DNA of 64,000 nucleotides from Marivita sp046592965. GTDB lineage: Bacteria > Pseudomonadota > Alphaproteobacteria > Rhodobacterales > Rhodobacteraceae. The notes under the pieces are model-generated. The model saw nothing but the letters and a program-made list of their open reading frames with translations, was not told the DNA's origin and made no database searches. The stretch spans positions 310,001 through 374,000 of the forward strand of contig NZ_JBISBV010000001.1 of the NCBI RefSeq assembly GCF_046592965.1, given 5' to 3'. Made by a program: the position numbers and the translations under genes. This document shows positions 36,099 to 45,455 of this stretch, piece by piece. Every line of letters begins with the position of its first letter. Positions within the stretch are counted from its first letter, which is position 1.

Positions 36099-39036
36099 GA
36101 AGGCGCCCTCCTTCCGGATCGACAAAGCATGGCGATAGCACTTCGACGTCGAAGTTCTGGCGCTCTATGGGGTTGGCTGCAATGATCACTTCGCCCATGC
36201 GCGTGTCACCGTTTTCAAGATAGCCGAGGGCGATGTGGCTGCCGACCGAAGGGGAGTAGCAAGCGGACGTGATCCAGCCCTGATCGGTTTGCAGATTTTG
36301 CACATCGCCTCTCGTAAAGAGATGCGCGCCTGCTGGCACGGGCGAGTGTGGGTTGAGCGGTTTGAGACCAACGAGACGGCGCTCGTCCTCGGCAAGACCT
36401 TCGCGGCGTGACATGATTGCGCCAATCGCATCCTTCTTGTGCGATACCATTCTGGCCAGGCCAAGCATTGTCGCGGTTGTCTGACCGTTCAATTCGGCAC
36501 CCGCCGCATGGCCTTTTTCGATCCGCATCACACCAAGCGCTTCGGTGCCGTAAGGTGTGGCGTACAAGTCCGAGCCGCGTTCCATCAACCGTTCCATCAA
36601 AGCGTTCGCGTATCGCGCCGGGACCGCGATTTCATAGGCCAGTTCACCTGAAAACGAGATGCGAAAAAGCCTCGCGCGCAATCCGCCGCAGGCTGTAAGC
36701 GCGCAACAGCCCATGAAGGGCAATGCGTCGTTTGAGATATCCAGGTCGTCGACGATACGACTGAGAAGCTCACGTGAGTTCGGACCTGCCACAGCGATTT
36801 GCGCCCAGGCGTCGGTTGTCGAAATCAGATGGACGTCCAATTCGGGCCAAAGGCACTGCCGCGCAAATTCCAGATTGCGATAGACGGCACCGGCGTTCGC
36901 GGTGGTTGTGGTGACCACATATTGATGCTCATCGAGACGCGCACAGGTGCCATCGTCAAACACGTGGCCGTCCTCCCGCAACATCAGACCATATCGGACC
37001 CTGCCGACCTTCAGCGTTTCCATCGTATTGGCGTAAACACGGTTGAGAAATTCGCGTGCACCGGTGCCTTGCACGTCGATCTTTCCGAGTGTGGAGACAT
37101 CGCAGAACCCCACTCCGCGACGGACAGCATTGACCTCGCGGTCGACAGCCTGTCGCCAGTGCGTTTCGCCTGACTTCGGAAAATACTGCGCGCGCATCCA
37201 AAGCCCGATTTCGACAAATTCCGCGCCCTGCGCCTTTGCCCAAACGTGGGTCGGTGTCAAACGCCTTGGTCGAAAACGGGTGCCGGTGTCACCGCCGCCG
37301 AGAGCCGACAACGACACCCCTGTATAGGGGGGGCGAAACATGGTCGTGCCCACTTGCGGGATCGTCCGGCCCGTCAGTTCTGCCATCACAGCAAGAGCAG
37401 AGACGTTGGAGGTCTTGCCCTGATCGGTCGCCATGCCAAGAGTGGTCCAACGCTTCAAGTGCTCGACGGAGCGCATGTTCTCTTGGGCTGAAAGCACAAT
37501 GTCCTTGACCGTCACGTCATTCTGGAAATCAACCCAGGCACGCTTTGTGCCGGGCGCATGCCAAAACGGAGCTTGTCTGACGCCGCGATCCTCTGCCGTC
37601 GGCAGAGCGATCGCCTGTGCGTCGATGCCCAGATCGGACACCGCCGATAGCGCCGCGTTCATGCCATCCTTCAGCGCAAGCGTTGCGCTGCCCCGGCCCA
37701 TCGCGGCGCCTGCCGCAATCATTCCACGGGGGCCACGCTCGCCCGGCACGAAAGCCAAGAGATCGTCTTTCCAGACCGGGCGTCCGCCATGCTGAGACGC
37801 GAGGTGGATGTTCGGATTCCAGCCACCCGAAACGGCAAGAGCTCCGACGTTATGCCAGGCCGATTTGCCGTCTGACGAGATTTGGATCGCCTTCAGACCA
37901 AGACGCCCTCGCGTGCCAGTGATGGTGCCATTCGCGATCAAGCGGTAATCTCCGAACTTGCGCGCGTCTGCTCGCGTGTCGATCACGCCAAGAACATCGA
38001 TGCCCTTGGCGATCATGTCCAAGGCGGTGCGGTGCCCGTCGTCTCCGTTGGTAAAGACAGCAACCGTATCAGATCTGGACCGCACGGGTGCCGCAGCCCA
38101 ACGATTGACGTAAGCGCGCATCGCACCGCCAAGCATGATGCCGGGACGGTCGTTGTCGGCAAACGGAATGTGCCGTTCGATCGCCCCCGCTGCCAGAACC
38201 GCACGTTTGGCGGTGATCCGCCAGAGCGTCTGGCGCACCTTGTGACCCGCCTCTGGCAGGTGGTCTGCCACGCGTTCGACGGCACCGTATATGCCGTGAT
38301 CATAAACCCCGAAGACTGTGGTTCGCGGCATGATGCGAACATTGGACAGGCTTTCGAGTTCGTCCTCCACCGTCGCCACCCAGTCGGCGGCGGGCGCATC
38401 ATCAATGGGATCGCTCTCCAACAAGAGCCGCCCACCCAACCGGAAATCGTCATTGACCAGAATGACGCGCGCACCCGCGCGACCGGCAGTCAGCGCTGCG
38501 GCCAGACCCGCCGCGCCACCGCCGATGACCAACAGTTCGCAGTGCAGAAAGCCTTTGTCGTATTCGTCCGGATCGGGCAGCATCGACAGCGCACCGAGGC
38601 CCGCCGCCTTGCGAATTGCCGGTTCATAGACCCTTTCCCAGAAGGCGCGCGGCCACATGAAGGTCTTGTAGTAGAACCCTGCTGCGAAGAACGGCGCGAC
38701 GCGGTCATTGAATGACAGAAGGTCTCGTTCGAGCGATCCGACATTGTTTTGAGATCGCGCGACCAAGCCTTCGAATAACTCGACCGTTGCAGCGTTTGTG
38801 TTGGGTTCGGTGTGTGCGCCATCGCGGATGGTCACCAGTGCGTTCGGTTCTTCGGACCCAGCCGAGAAAATCCCTCTGGGGCGGTGATACTTGAAACTGC
38901 GCCCAACCAGCTGCACGCCATTCGCGAGGAGAGCGGAAGCAAGAGTGTCGCCGTAATGACCGGTATAGGCCGTTCCGTTAAACGTGAATTGTATTGCCTT
39001 TTCGCGGTCGATCAGACCACCGCACAGACGGCTCAT
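36091..39036 (-). CDS. soxA: Sarcosine oxidase alpha subunit
   Basis: 981 residues, normal for the family. N-terminal 2Fe-2S-like fold region without cluster (FNGTAYTGHYGDTLASALLA and SFKYHRPRG), a central NAD-binding oxidoreductase domain (LLVIGGGAAGLAAALTAGRAG) and a C-terminal GcvT-type folate-binding domain from about residue 590 (DVSTLGKIDVQG, YGTEALGVMRIEKGH). With SoxB it demethylates sarcosine or a related N-methyl amino acid, passing C1 to tetrahydrofolate. Its ATG overlaps the soxD stop (ATGA). Confidence 0.94.
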   Translation of the reverse strand: MSRLCGGLIDREKAIQFTFNGTAYTGHYGDTLASALLANGVQLVGRSFKYHRPRGIFSAGSEEPNALVTIRDGAHTEPNTNAATVELFEGLVARSQNNVGSLERDLLSFNDRVAPFFAAGFYYKTFMWPRAFWERVYEPAIRKAAGLGALSMLPDPDEYDKGFLHCELLVIGGGAAGLAAALTAGRAGARVILVNDDFRLGGRLLLESDPIDDAPAADWVATVEDELESLSNVRIMPRTTVFGVYDHGIYGAVERVADHLPEAGHKVRQTLWRITAKRAVLAAGAIERHIPFADNDRPGIMLGGAMRAYVNRWAAAPVRSRSDTVAVFTNGDDGHRTALDMIAKGIDVLGVIDTRADARKFGDYRLIANGTITGTRGRLGLKAIQISSDGKSAWHNVGALAVSGGWNPNIHLASQHGGRPVWKDDLLAFVPGERGPRGMIAAGAAMGRGSATLALKDGMNAALSAVSDLGIDAQAIALPTAEDRGVRQAPFWHAPGTKRAWVDFQNDVTVKDIVLSAQENMRSVEHLKRWTTLGMATDQGKTSNVSALAVMAELTGRTIPQVGTTMFRPPYTGVSLSALGGGDTGTRFRPRRLTPTHVWAKAQGAEFVEIGLWMRAQYFPKSGETHWRQAVDREVNAVRRGVGFCDVSTLGKIDVQGTGAREFLNRVYANTMETLKVGRVRYGLMLREDGHVFDDGTCARLDEHQYVVTTTTANAGAVYRNLEFARQCLWPELDVHLISTTDAWAQIAVAGPNSRELLSRIVDDLDISNDALPFMGCCALTACGGLRARLFRISFSGELAYEIAVPARYANALMERLMERGSDLYATPYGTEALGVMRIEKGHAAGAELNGQTTATMLGLARMVSHKKDAIGAIMSRREGLAEDERRLVGLKPLNPHSPVPAGAHLFTRGDVQNLQTDQGWITSACYSPSVGSHIALGYLENGDTRMGEVIIAANPIERQNFDVEVLSPCFVDPEGGRLRD

Positions 39037-39314
39037 GCCATATCCCGCAATACGAGTTCCGTTGCCAGTTCAGCATCAAGAATTTCATGCGTTATCGTAT
39101 CGCGCGTCACGACCAGCCATGAACGGTCGCCCTGTTCGTGAAACCATAGTTCGCGGTGCAGACCTGCCAAATTGTCACGAAGAAACACATAATCGCAAAA
39201 CGCGTGTTCGGCGTCGGCTGCATCGGGATTTGGCCGCTTTAAGAGCCTTGCATCGCCGAGATACGTGAATTCCTGACTGTCTCGCAGACCAAGAAGCGGA
39301 TGAGGGATCAACAT
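39033..39314 (-). CDS. soxD: Sarcosine oxidase delta subunit, zinc-site deficient
   Basis: 93 residues. The fold markers of SoxD are kept: RDSQEFTYLG, FLRDNLAGLHRELWFH and TRDTITHEI. Canonical SoxD binds zinc through a CP-x-CG motif at the N-terminus plus a His and Cys about 50 residues later. Here the motif reads HPLLG, and the later pair is His59 followed by Asp63, so three of four ligands are missing; the only cysteine is at residue 40. It is still encoded in frame between soxB and soxA with ATGA coupling, so it is probably functional but metal-free. Confidence 0.85.
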   Translation of the reverse strand: MLIPHPLLGLRDSQEFTYLGDARLLKRPNPDAADAEHAFCDYVFLRDNLAGLHRELWFHEQGDRSWLVVTRDTITHEILDAELATELVLRDMA

Positions 39315-39324
39315 TCCGGGTTCC

Positions 39325-40575
39325 TCAATGCAAGTTCGGCTGGGCGCCAGCGCCCTTTTCATCAATGATATAGCCGCGCGCGAAGCGATCCATCCGATAC
39401 GCTGCGGCAGTCTCGTGCGGGCGATCGGTGGCCAGCAAATGCGCGAAGGCGTAGCCGGACGCGGGCGTCGCCTTGAACCCGCCATAGCACCACCCGCCGT
39501 TGAAATAGAGGCCGTCGATTTCGGTTCGGTCGATGATCGGTGAGCCGTCCATGGACATGTCCACGACGCCGCCCCAGCTTCTCAACAGCCGGGCGCGTCC
39601 GATCATGGGCATGAGCGCTGTGCCGCCTTCGACAACATCCTCAACAACCGGCAGACCGCCGCGTTGCGCGTAGGAATTATACCCGTCGATATCGCCTCCG
39701 AACACCAACCCGCCCTTGTCGGATTGGCTGACATAGAAATGTCCCGCGCCGAAGGTGATGACTCCCGGAAGTGTCGGCTTGAGACCTTCGGAGACAAAAG
39801 CCTGCAACACATGGCTTTCGATGGGCAGGCGGATGCCGGCCATCGCCATCACCCTTGACGATGATCCGGCAACTGCAACGCCTACCTTTTTCGCGCCAAT
39901 GTAGCCGCGCGAGGTTTCAACTCCGACCATCCGACCCTTGTCGCGCCGCAGCCCCGTGACCTCGCACCCCTGGATCAGGTCGACACCGTATATGTCGGCC
40001 GCACGCGCGTAACCCCAAGCAACGGCGTCATGGCGTGCGGTTCCGGCGCGCTTTTGGATGAGCCCGCCCTTGATCGGGAAGCGCGCGTTGTCGAATTTGA
40101 GAAATGGCAGCAATCCTCGCAGGTCGTTGCGCGACAGAAGCTCTCCATCAGCGCCTGACAGATGCATCGCATTCCCACGCCGCCGAAACGCATCGCGCTG
40201 GCCGTCGGTATGAGCAAGATTGATGATCGAGCGTTGACTGACCATCGTGTTGAAGTTGAGATCCTGTTCCTGGGTTTCCCAAAGCTTCATGGACATTTCA
40301 TAGAATGGCTGGTTTCCGGGCAGCAAGTAGTTGGATCGGATGATCGTCGTGTTTCGGCCGGTGTTGCCGGAGCCCAACCAGTTTTTCTCGAGCACGGCTA
40401 TGTTGCTCTGCCCGAAACGGCTGGCCAGATAGTAGGCCGTCGCAAGCCCGTGGCCGCCGCCGCCGACGATCACGATGTCATAGGATTTTTGCGGTTCGGG
40501 ATTTCGCCATAACGGCTTCCATCCCTTGTGGCCCGTCAGCGCCTCTTTCGCGACTCTGAAACCCGAGAACTTCAT
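39325..40575 (-). CDS. soxB: Sarcosine oxidase beta subunit
   Basis: 416 residues. FAD-binding YDIVIVGGGGHGLATAYYLA, then GSGNTGRNTTIIRSNYL, and ARHDAVAWGYARAAD containing the histidine expected to carry covalent FMN. C-terminal NGGWCYGGFKATPASG contacts FAD. Oxidises sarcosine or a related secondary amine to an imine, using oxygen. Strong GGAGGAG site before ATG 40575. First gene of soxBDAG, divergent from a TRAP operon. Confidence 0.94.
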   Translation of the reverse strand: MKFSGFRVAKEALTGHKGWKPLWRNPEPQKSYDIVIVGGGGHGLATAYYLASRFGQSNIAVLEKNWLGSGNTGRNTTIIRSNYLLPGNQPFYEMSMKLWETQEQDLNFNTMVSQRSIINLAHTDGQRDAFRRRGNAMHLSGADGELLSRNDLRGLLPFLKFDNARFPIKGGLIQKRAGTARHDAVAWGYARAADIYGVDLIQGCEVTGLRRDKGRMVGVETSRGYIGAKKVGVAVAGSSSRVMAMAGIRLPIESHVLQAFVSEGLKPTLPGVITFGAGHFYVSQSDKGGLVFGGDIDGYNSYAQRGGLPVVEDVVEGGTALMPMIGRARLLRSWGGVVDMSMDGSPIIDRTEIDGLYFNGGWCYGGFKATPASGYAFAHLLATDRPHETAAAYRMDRFARGYIIDEKGAGAQPNLH

Positions 40576-40949
40576 GCCCTTGCTCCTCCCGAATCCCTGA
40601 TGTCACAGTGAATGCGACCTGACGGCGGTGATCCACGAATTCACCTTAAGCCGAGGTTGTCGATGACCGCAAATGGGTGGGGACGGATTTGGATGGGCGG
40701 AAAATCTTGAACCAAATAATTGCCATTCGCCAAACTAGCCCGGCTTCTGATATCGTCAAACCTTGGAAACCTGCGCTTATGATGACGATCTGAAATAGGT
40801 TTACGGGTTCGTTTTTATATCATACCAATGCTTTGGTGCAGCGATCCGCGATTGCTGCGTCCTGTGAATGACGCTTGGATTTCCGTCCGTGGGATCGGAG
40901 TCATATCACACACCGGATCATTCCGGCACGAAATCTGGGAGGATATAAC
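40576..40949. promoter_or_regulatory. Divergent promoter region between soxB and the TRAP operon, with two hairpins
   Basis: No gene is seen in these 374 bases. ACCAA/TTGGT (40824-40837) forms a small hairpin. Directly next to it GCAGCGATC (40838-40846) pairs with GATTGCTGC (40850-40858) with one G-T pair and a 3-base loop. ATCGTCA (40752-40758) and TGACGAT (40783-40789) form a spaced inverted repeat that could be an operator. The region must contain promoters for both operons, but I cannot place -35/-10 boxes with confidence. Confidence 0.45.
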
Positions 40950-42080
40950 GTGACAAAATCTGATATCATGGGCCGTCGGTCCTTTCTCAAGAGAACCGCT
41001 CTGGGCGGGACCGCCGCGGGTGTCGGCGCTTTGGCTGCACCGGCTGTTCTGGCGCAATCGCCACAAGTTCTGAAGATGCAAACAGCCTGGCCATCGTCCA
41101 ATATCTGGCAGGAAATGGCGCAGGATTATGTGACCCGTGTCGAGGCGATGTCGGGCGGTCGACTGAAGATCGACCTGTTGCCAGCCGGAGCGGTCGTCGG
41201 GGCGTTTCAGGTTTTGGATGCGGTGAACGACGGCCTGTTGGACATCGGCCATGACGTGCCGGTTTACTGGTACGGCAAGAACAAGGCCGCGTCGCTATTC
41301 GGCACCGGGCCGGTGTTTGGTGGCTCTGCGACCACGATGATGAACTGGTTCTACGAGGGTGGCGGCAAGGCGCTTTATGACGAATTGACCCAGGATATCA
41401 TGGGGCTGGACGTTGACGGCTACATGGCATTCCCGATGCCCGCACAGCCCTTTGGCTGGTTCAAGGATCCGGTAACAACCGTCGCTGACGTGCAGGGCTT
41501 CAAATACCGCACGGTCGGTCTGGCCGCAGACCTGATGACGCGGCTCGGCATGTCCGTTGCCCAGCTTCCCGGCGGCGAGATCGTGCCCGCCATGGAGCGC
41601 GGCGTGATCGACGCCTTCGAATTCAACAACCCGTCGTCGGACCGCGATTTCGGCGCTCAGGACGTTGCCAAGAACTACATCCTGTCCTCATATCACCAGG
41701 CCTCGGAGAGCTTTGAATTCCTGTTCAACGGTCTGCTGATGGAAGACATGGAGCCTGATCTGAAGGCGATCCTGATTCATGGCGTCGAAGCGGTATCGAC
41801 GGCCAACACCGCCAAGGCGGCGCGCCGCTATTCGGCGGACCTCAAGTATCTGCAAGAAGAAGCCGGTGTCGATGTGCAGCGGACCTCGCAGGAAATCCTT
41901 GCGGCGCAACTGGAAGCTTGGGACCAGATCATCCCCGAACTCGAGGCTGATCCTTATATGAAGAAATGTCTCGACAGCCAGCGCGAATGGGTGGACCAAG
42001 TCGTTTATTACGAGTTGATGAACTCGCCGGACTACACCCTGGCCTACGAGCATTACTTCCCCGGCCGTCTCAAAATGTAA
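40950..42080 (+). CDS. TRAP transporter solute-binding protein (DctP type), Tat-exported
   Basis: 376 residues. The GTG start at 40950 follows GGGAGGA. The N-terminus has a twin-arginine signal (MGRRSFLKRTALGG, ending APAVLA), so it is exported folded by the Tat system. The mature part is DctP-like: MQTAWPSSNIWQEMAQDYVT, GEIVPAMERGVIDAFEFNNPSSD. The TRAP subgroup with Tat signals commonly binds keto acids or amides; the ligand is unknown. Operon with dctQ, dctM and an amidase. Confidence 0.92.
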   Translation: MTKSDIMGRRSFLKRTALGGTAAGVGALAAPAVLAQSPQVLKMQTAWPSSNIWQEMAQDYVTRVEAMSGGRLKIDLLPAGAVVGAFQVLDAVNDGLLDIGHDVPVYWYGKNKAASLFGTGPVFGGSATTMMNWFYEGGGKALYDELTQDIMGLDVDGYMAFPMPAQPFGWFKDPVTTVADVQGFKYRTVGLAADLMTRLGMSVAQLPGGEIVPAMERGVIDAFEFNNPSSDRDFGAQDVAKNYILSSYHQASESFEFLFNGLLMEDMEPDLKAILIHGVEAVSTANTAKAARRYSADLKYLQEEAGVDVQRTSQEILAAQLEAWDQIIPELEADPYMKKCLDSQREWVDQVVYYELMNSPDYTLAYEHYFPGRLKM

Positions 42081-42087
42081 TGGCCCC

Positions 42088-42117
42088 ACGGCCCCTGTGT
42101 TCTGACAGGGGCCGTTT
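42088..42117 (+). terminator. Strong intercistronic hairpin between dctP and dctQ
   Basis: ACGGCCCCTGT (42088-42098) pairs perfectly with ACAGGGGCCGT (42105-42115) across a 6-base loop, followed by TTC. It starts 8 bases after the dctP stop. It would terminate part of the transcripts or protect the binding-protein mRNA from 3' decay. Confidence 0.8.
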
Positions 42118-42137
42118 CACTTTGCGGGAAGTTTTTC

Positions 42138-42722
42138 ATGCTGCAATATATCCGGTTTGCGGACGCGGTGTCCGCGTGGTTCGGCAAAACCTTTGCCTGG
42201 CTCATCGTATTCATGTCGGTCGGCACTGGCTACGAGGTCTTCGTGCGCTACGTGATGAACAAACCCACATCCTGGGCGCTTGATGTGTCGTTCATCATGT
42301 ACGGCACGCTGTTCATGATGGGCGGGGCCTATACGCTGTCCCGACGCGGGCACGTGCGGGGTGATTTCCTCTATCGCCTCTGGTCGCCACGCTGGCAGGC
42401 GCGGGTCGATCTGGTGCTCTACATCATCTTCTTTTTTCCCGGCGTCAGCGCCCTGATCTTCGCGGGCTGGAAATACGCGTCGCGATCGTGGGAATATGGC
42501 GAAGTTTCGGTGAGCAGCCCGGCAGGTATCCCGATCTATCAATTCAAGACAGTCATCGTCGCCGCAGGCATATTGCTGTTCATTCAAGGCATCGCCGAAG
42601 TGTTTCGCTGCATCCATTGCATCCGCACCGGTATCTGGCTGGAACCGGACGAAGACGTGTTCGAAACCGAAGACCTACTTATTCAACAGGCCAACAAGGC
42701 CGAAAAGGATGCCCATCCATGA
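42138..42722 (+). CDS. TRAP transporter small permease (DctQ)
   Basis: 194 residues with four predicted helices (about 15-37, 50-70, 90-110 and 135-155), the usual DctQ layout: ADAVSAWFGKTFAWLIVFMSVG, FVRYVMNKPTSWALDVSFIMYGTLFM, RRGHVRGDF. Forms the membrane part with DctM. Its stop overlaps the dctM start (ATGA). Confidence 0.92.
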   Translation: MLQYIRFADAVSAWFGKTFAWLIVFMSVGTGYEVFVRYVMNKPTSWALDVSFIMYGTLFMMGGAYTLSRRGHVRGDFLYRLWSPRWQARVDLVLYIIFFFPGVSALIFAGWKYASRSWEYGEVSVSSPAGIPIYQFKTVIVAAGILLFIQGIAEVFRCIHCIRTGIWLEPDEDVFETEDLLIQQANKAEKDAHP

Positions 42723-44140
42723 CCGATCCGCAGGTCGCCCTGATGATGCTGGGGCTGTTTATCGTCTTTGTGTTCCTGGGCTTTCCGATTGCATTCACCC
42801 TGATGGCGATGGGGATCGGGTTCGGCTACTACGCCTATTTCGACGAACGCCGCATGTGGCGCGCCTATGACAGGCTCGACGCCGAGGCGGCAAGCTGGTG
42901 GGACAGCACCAGTCTGTGGTTGGAAGGGTTGTTCAACAACCGAATATTCGATCTATTCGTAAACCAGACCTATACTGTGATGAGCAACGAGGTGCTGACC
43001 GCAGTGCCGTTGTTCTTGTTCATGGGCTATATCGTCGAACGAGCCAACATCGTTGACCGGCTGTTCGATACGCTGAACATAGCCTCGCGCCGGGTTCCGG
43101 GCAGCATGGGTGTGGCCGCTCTCATCACCTGCGCTCTGTTTGCAACCGCTACCGGCATTGTCGGGGCCGTCGTGACCCTGATGGGACTTTTGGCCCTGCC
43201 TGCGATGCTCAAGGCGCGCTACGATCCGGCCTTCGCGTCCGGTATCATCTGCGCGGGCGGCACATTGGGTATTCTCATCCCGCCATCGATCATGCTCATC
43301 GTCTACGCCGCCGCGTCCAACGTCTCGATCGTGCGGCTTTATTCCGGAGCGTTGCTGCCGGGCCTGACTTTGACGGGGCTCTACCTGATCTACGTCATCG
43401 GCCGCTCGATCCTGCAACCCAGCGTCGCCCCCAAGCCGACAAAGGAAGAGGTGCCGGACGTACCCTCAGGCAAGTTGCTGATGATGATCCTGACATCCTT
43501 TGTTCCCTTGGCCGTGCTGATCTTTGCGGTGCTTGGTTCGATCCTGTTCGGCCTCGCAACTCCGACCGAAGCGGCTTCCATCGGTGCGCTGGGCGGCATT
43601 CTTCTGGCGTTCATCTATCGCGCGATGACGTGGCAGCGCATGCGCGAAAGCGTGTATCTGACGGTGCGCACGACGGCGATGGTCTGCTGGCTGTTCGTCG
43701 GCTCCTACACCTTCAGTTCGGTCTTCTCGTATCTGGGCGGCGAACACCTCATCAGCGAGTTCGTGCAATCGCTCAACCTCACACCCCTGATGTTCCTGTT
43801 GCTTGCGCAGTTGATCATCTTTCTGCTGGGCTGGCCGCTGGAATGGTCAGAGATCATCATCATCTTCGTGCCGATCTTCCTGCCGCTATTGCTGATCTTC
43901 GAAATCGACCCGTTGTTTTTCGGCGTGTTGGTGGCGCTGAACCTGCAAACCAGCTTCCTGACCCCACCGATGGCGATGTCGGCCTATTACCTCAAGGGCA
44001 TCGCCCCGCCCGAGGTCAAGCTGACGCAGATCTTCGCGGGCTGTCTGCCGTTCCTGGTTTGCGTGATCATCTCGATGGTGCTGATGTATATCTTCCCGCA
44101 GATCGTGTTCTACCTGCCGAACCTGTTCTATGGGAGCTGA
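42719..44140 (+). CDS. TRAP transporter large permease (DctM)
   Basis: 473 residues with about 12 helices. Hallmarks VPLFLFMGYIVERANI, GTLGILIPPSIMLIVYAAASNVSI and TPTEAASIGALGGILLA are present. An extra segment of about 45 residues (about 36-80, rich in charged residues and W) lies after the first helix compared with typical DctM proteins. This insertion is seen in the TRAP subgroup with longer large subunits. Downstream the amidase starts 7 bases after its stop. Confidence 0.93.
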   Translation: MTDPQVALMMLGLFIVFVFLGFPIAFTLMAMGIGFGYYAYFDERRMWRAYDRLDAEAASWWDSTSLWLEGLFNNRIFDLFVNQTYTVMSNEVLTAVPLFLFMGYIVERANIVDRLFDTLNIASRRVPGSMGVAALITCALFATATGIVGAVVTLMGLLALPAMLKARYDPAFASGIICAGGTLGILIPPSIMLIVYAAASNVSIVRLYSGALLPGLTLTGLYLIYVIGRSILQPSVAPKPTKEEVPDVPSGKLLMMILTSFVPLAVLIFAVLGSILFGLATPTEAASIGALGGILLAFIYRAMTWQRMRESVYLTVRTTAMVCWLFVGSYTFSSVFSYLGGEHLISEFVQSLNLTPLMFLLLAQLIIFLLGWPLEWSEIIIIFVPIFLPLLLIFEIDPLFFGVLVALNLQTSFLTPPMAMSAYYLKGIAPPEVKLTQIFAGCLPFLVCVIISMVLMYIFPQIVFYLPNLFYGS

Positions 44141-44147
44141 TCAAACC

Positions 44148-45455
44148 ATGACTGACGCCGTAGCCTTGCGCGACCGGATCGCGCGAGGCGAACTTTCAGT
44201 GACCGACCTGGCCGCGCATTACATTGACGCGATCGAGGCAAGTGAGCCCGAAATCGCGGCCTTCGCCTGGTTTGACGCCGAGTTTGTGCGGCGGCAGGCC
44301 GAAGCGCTTGATGCGCAGCGCCGTGCCGGACGGGTGATCGGTGCGCTGCACGGGATACCCGTTGTGCTGAAAGACGTGATCGACACGGCGCGCATTCCTA
44401 CTGAAAACGGCGCCAGCAACGATGCAGGCCGCGTGCCGCGCTCCGACGCGGCACTGGTCGAACAGCTTAAATCGGCAGGCGCCCTGATCCTTGGTAAAAC
44501 GGTCACCACGGAACTGGCGTTCATGAACCCGCCGCACACACGCAATCCGCATAATCCCGACCGCACACCGGGAGGCTCGTCTTCCGGTTCGGCGGCCGCC
44601 GTCGCGGCGGGCATGGCACCTCTGGCAGTGGGCACGCAAACCGGCGGATCGGTGATCCGACCCGCGTCATTTTGTGGCGTGACGGGGTTCAAACCCACCT
44701 TCGGCGCGATCTCGACGCAAGGCGTGCTACCGCAATCGCCAAGCCTCGACACGGTTGGTGTCTTTGCCCGAACTCCCCGCGAAGCCGCGCTCTTGTGCGA
44801 CGTGCTGTTCGCGCCAAAGCAGGGCGATGTCCCGGTGCCGGCGCCTGCATTGCTGCGCACCGTCGACGCAGGCGCGCCGCTGAAACCGGTTCTGGCCCTG
44901 TTGCAACCGCCCGGATGGGAGCGCGCAAGCGAGGACACGGTTGCCGCCTTTGATGAACTTGGCGCGGCGCTTGGCGAGCAGGCGTTCGAAATCACATTGC
45001 CCGATCTTTTCGCCAAGGCCGAGGCCGAGCGTCGCCGGATCAACGTCGCGGAGATGGCACGGTGTTATCACGGCTATGCGACACGCGGCGGCCTGTCCGA
45101 TATTCTGAGCGAGGCCATTGCAGAGGGCAATTCGGTCCTTGCGCGTGACTATATCGCGGCGCTGGACTGGCCCGATGTGCTGAACGCGATGCTGGACGAG
45201 GTATTTCAACGCTGCGATGCCATCCTGTGTCCCGCAGCGACCGGGCCCGCCCCCGGACGGGACACGACAGGCGATCCGATCTTTAACGGGTTGTGGACCC
45301 TGTGCGGCACCCCGGCCGTGACCGTCCCGATCCTCACCGTCGATGACATGCCGATGGGCGTGCAACTGATCGGTCCCCGCGGCGGCGATGCGCGCTTGCT
45401 CCGCACCGCGCAATGGCTCTACGATTGGGCCGAAACCGCAGGAGAGACAACATGA
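44148..45455 (+). CDS. Amidase (amidase-signature family)
   Basis: 435 residues. The Ser-cisSer-Lys triad is present: lysine in IPVVLKDVIDTA, and GGSSSGSAAAVAAGMAPLA with GTQTGGSVIRPASFCG downstream. Hydrolyses a C-N amide bond; a cytosolic protein. GatA activity is unlikely because it is shorter and lies in a TRAP operon with no gatB/C. The natural reading is that the TRAP system imports an amide which this enzyme opens. Its stop overlaps the next small gene (ATGA). Confidence 0.9.
   Translation: MTDAVALRDRIARGELSVTDLAAHYIDAIEASEPEIAAFAWFDAEFVRRQAEALDAQRRAGRVIGALHGIPVVLKDVIDTARIPTENGASNDAGRVPRSDAALVEQLKSAGALILGKTVTTELAFMNPPHTRNPHNPDRTPGGSSSGSAAAVAAGMAPLAVGTQTGGSVIRPASFCGVTGFKPTFGAISTQGVLPQSPSLDTVGVFARTPREAALLCDVLFAPKQGDVPVPAPALLRTVDAGAPLKPVLALLQPPGWERASEDTVAAFDELGAALGEQAFEITLPDLFAKAEAERRRINVAEMARCYHGYATRGGLSDILSEAIAEGNSVLARDYIAALDWPDVLNAMLDEVFQRCDAILCPAATGPAPGRDTTGDPIFNGLWTLCGTPAVTVPILTVDDMPMGVQLIGPRGGDARLLRTAQWLYDWAETAGETT

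Noticed and set aside
44148..45455. GatA (Glu-tRNA amidotransferase subunit A)
   Set aside because: The amidase signature is shared, but there are no gatB/gatC neighbours, the protein is shorter, and it is coupled to TRAP genes.
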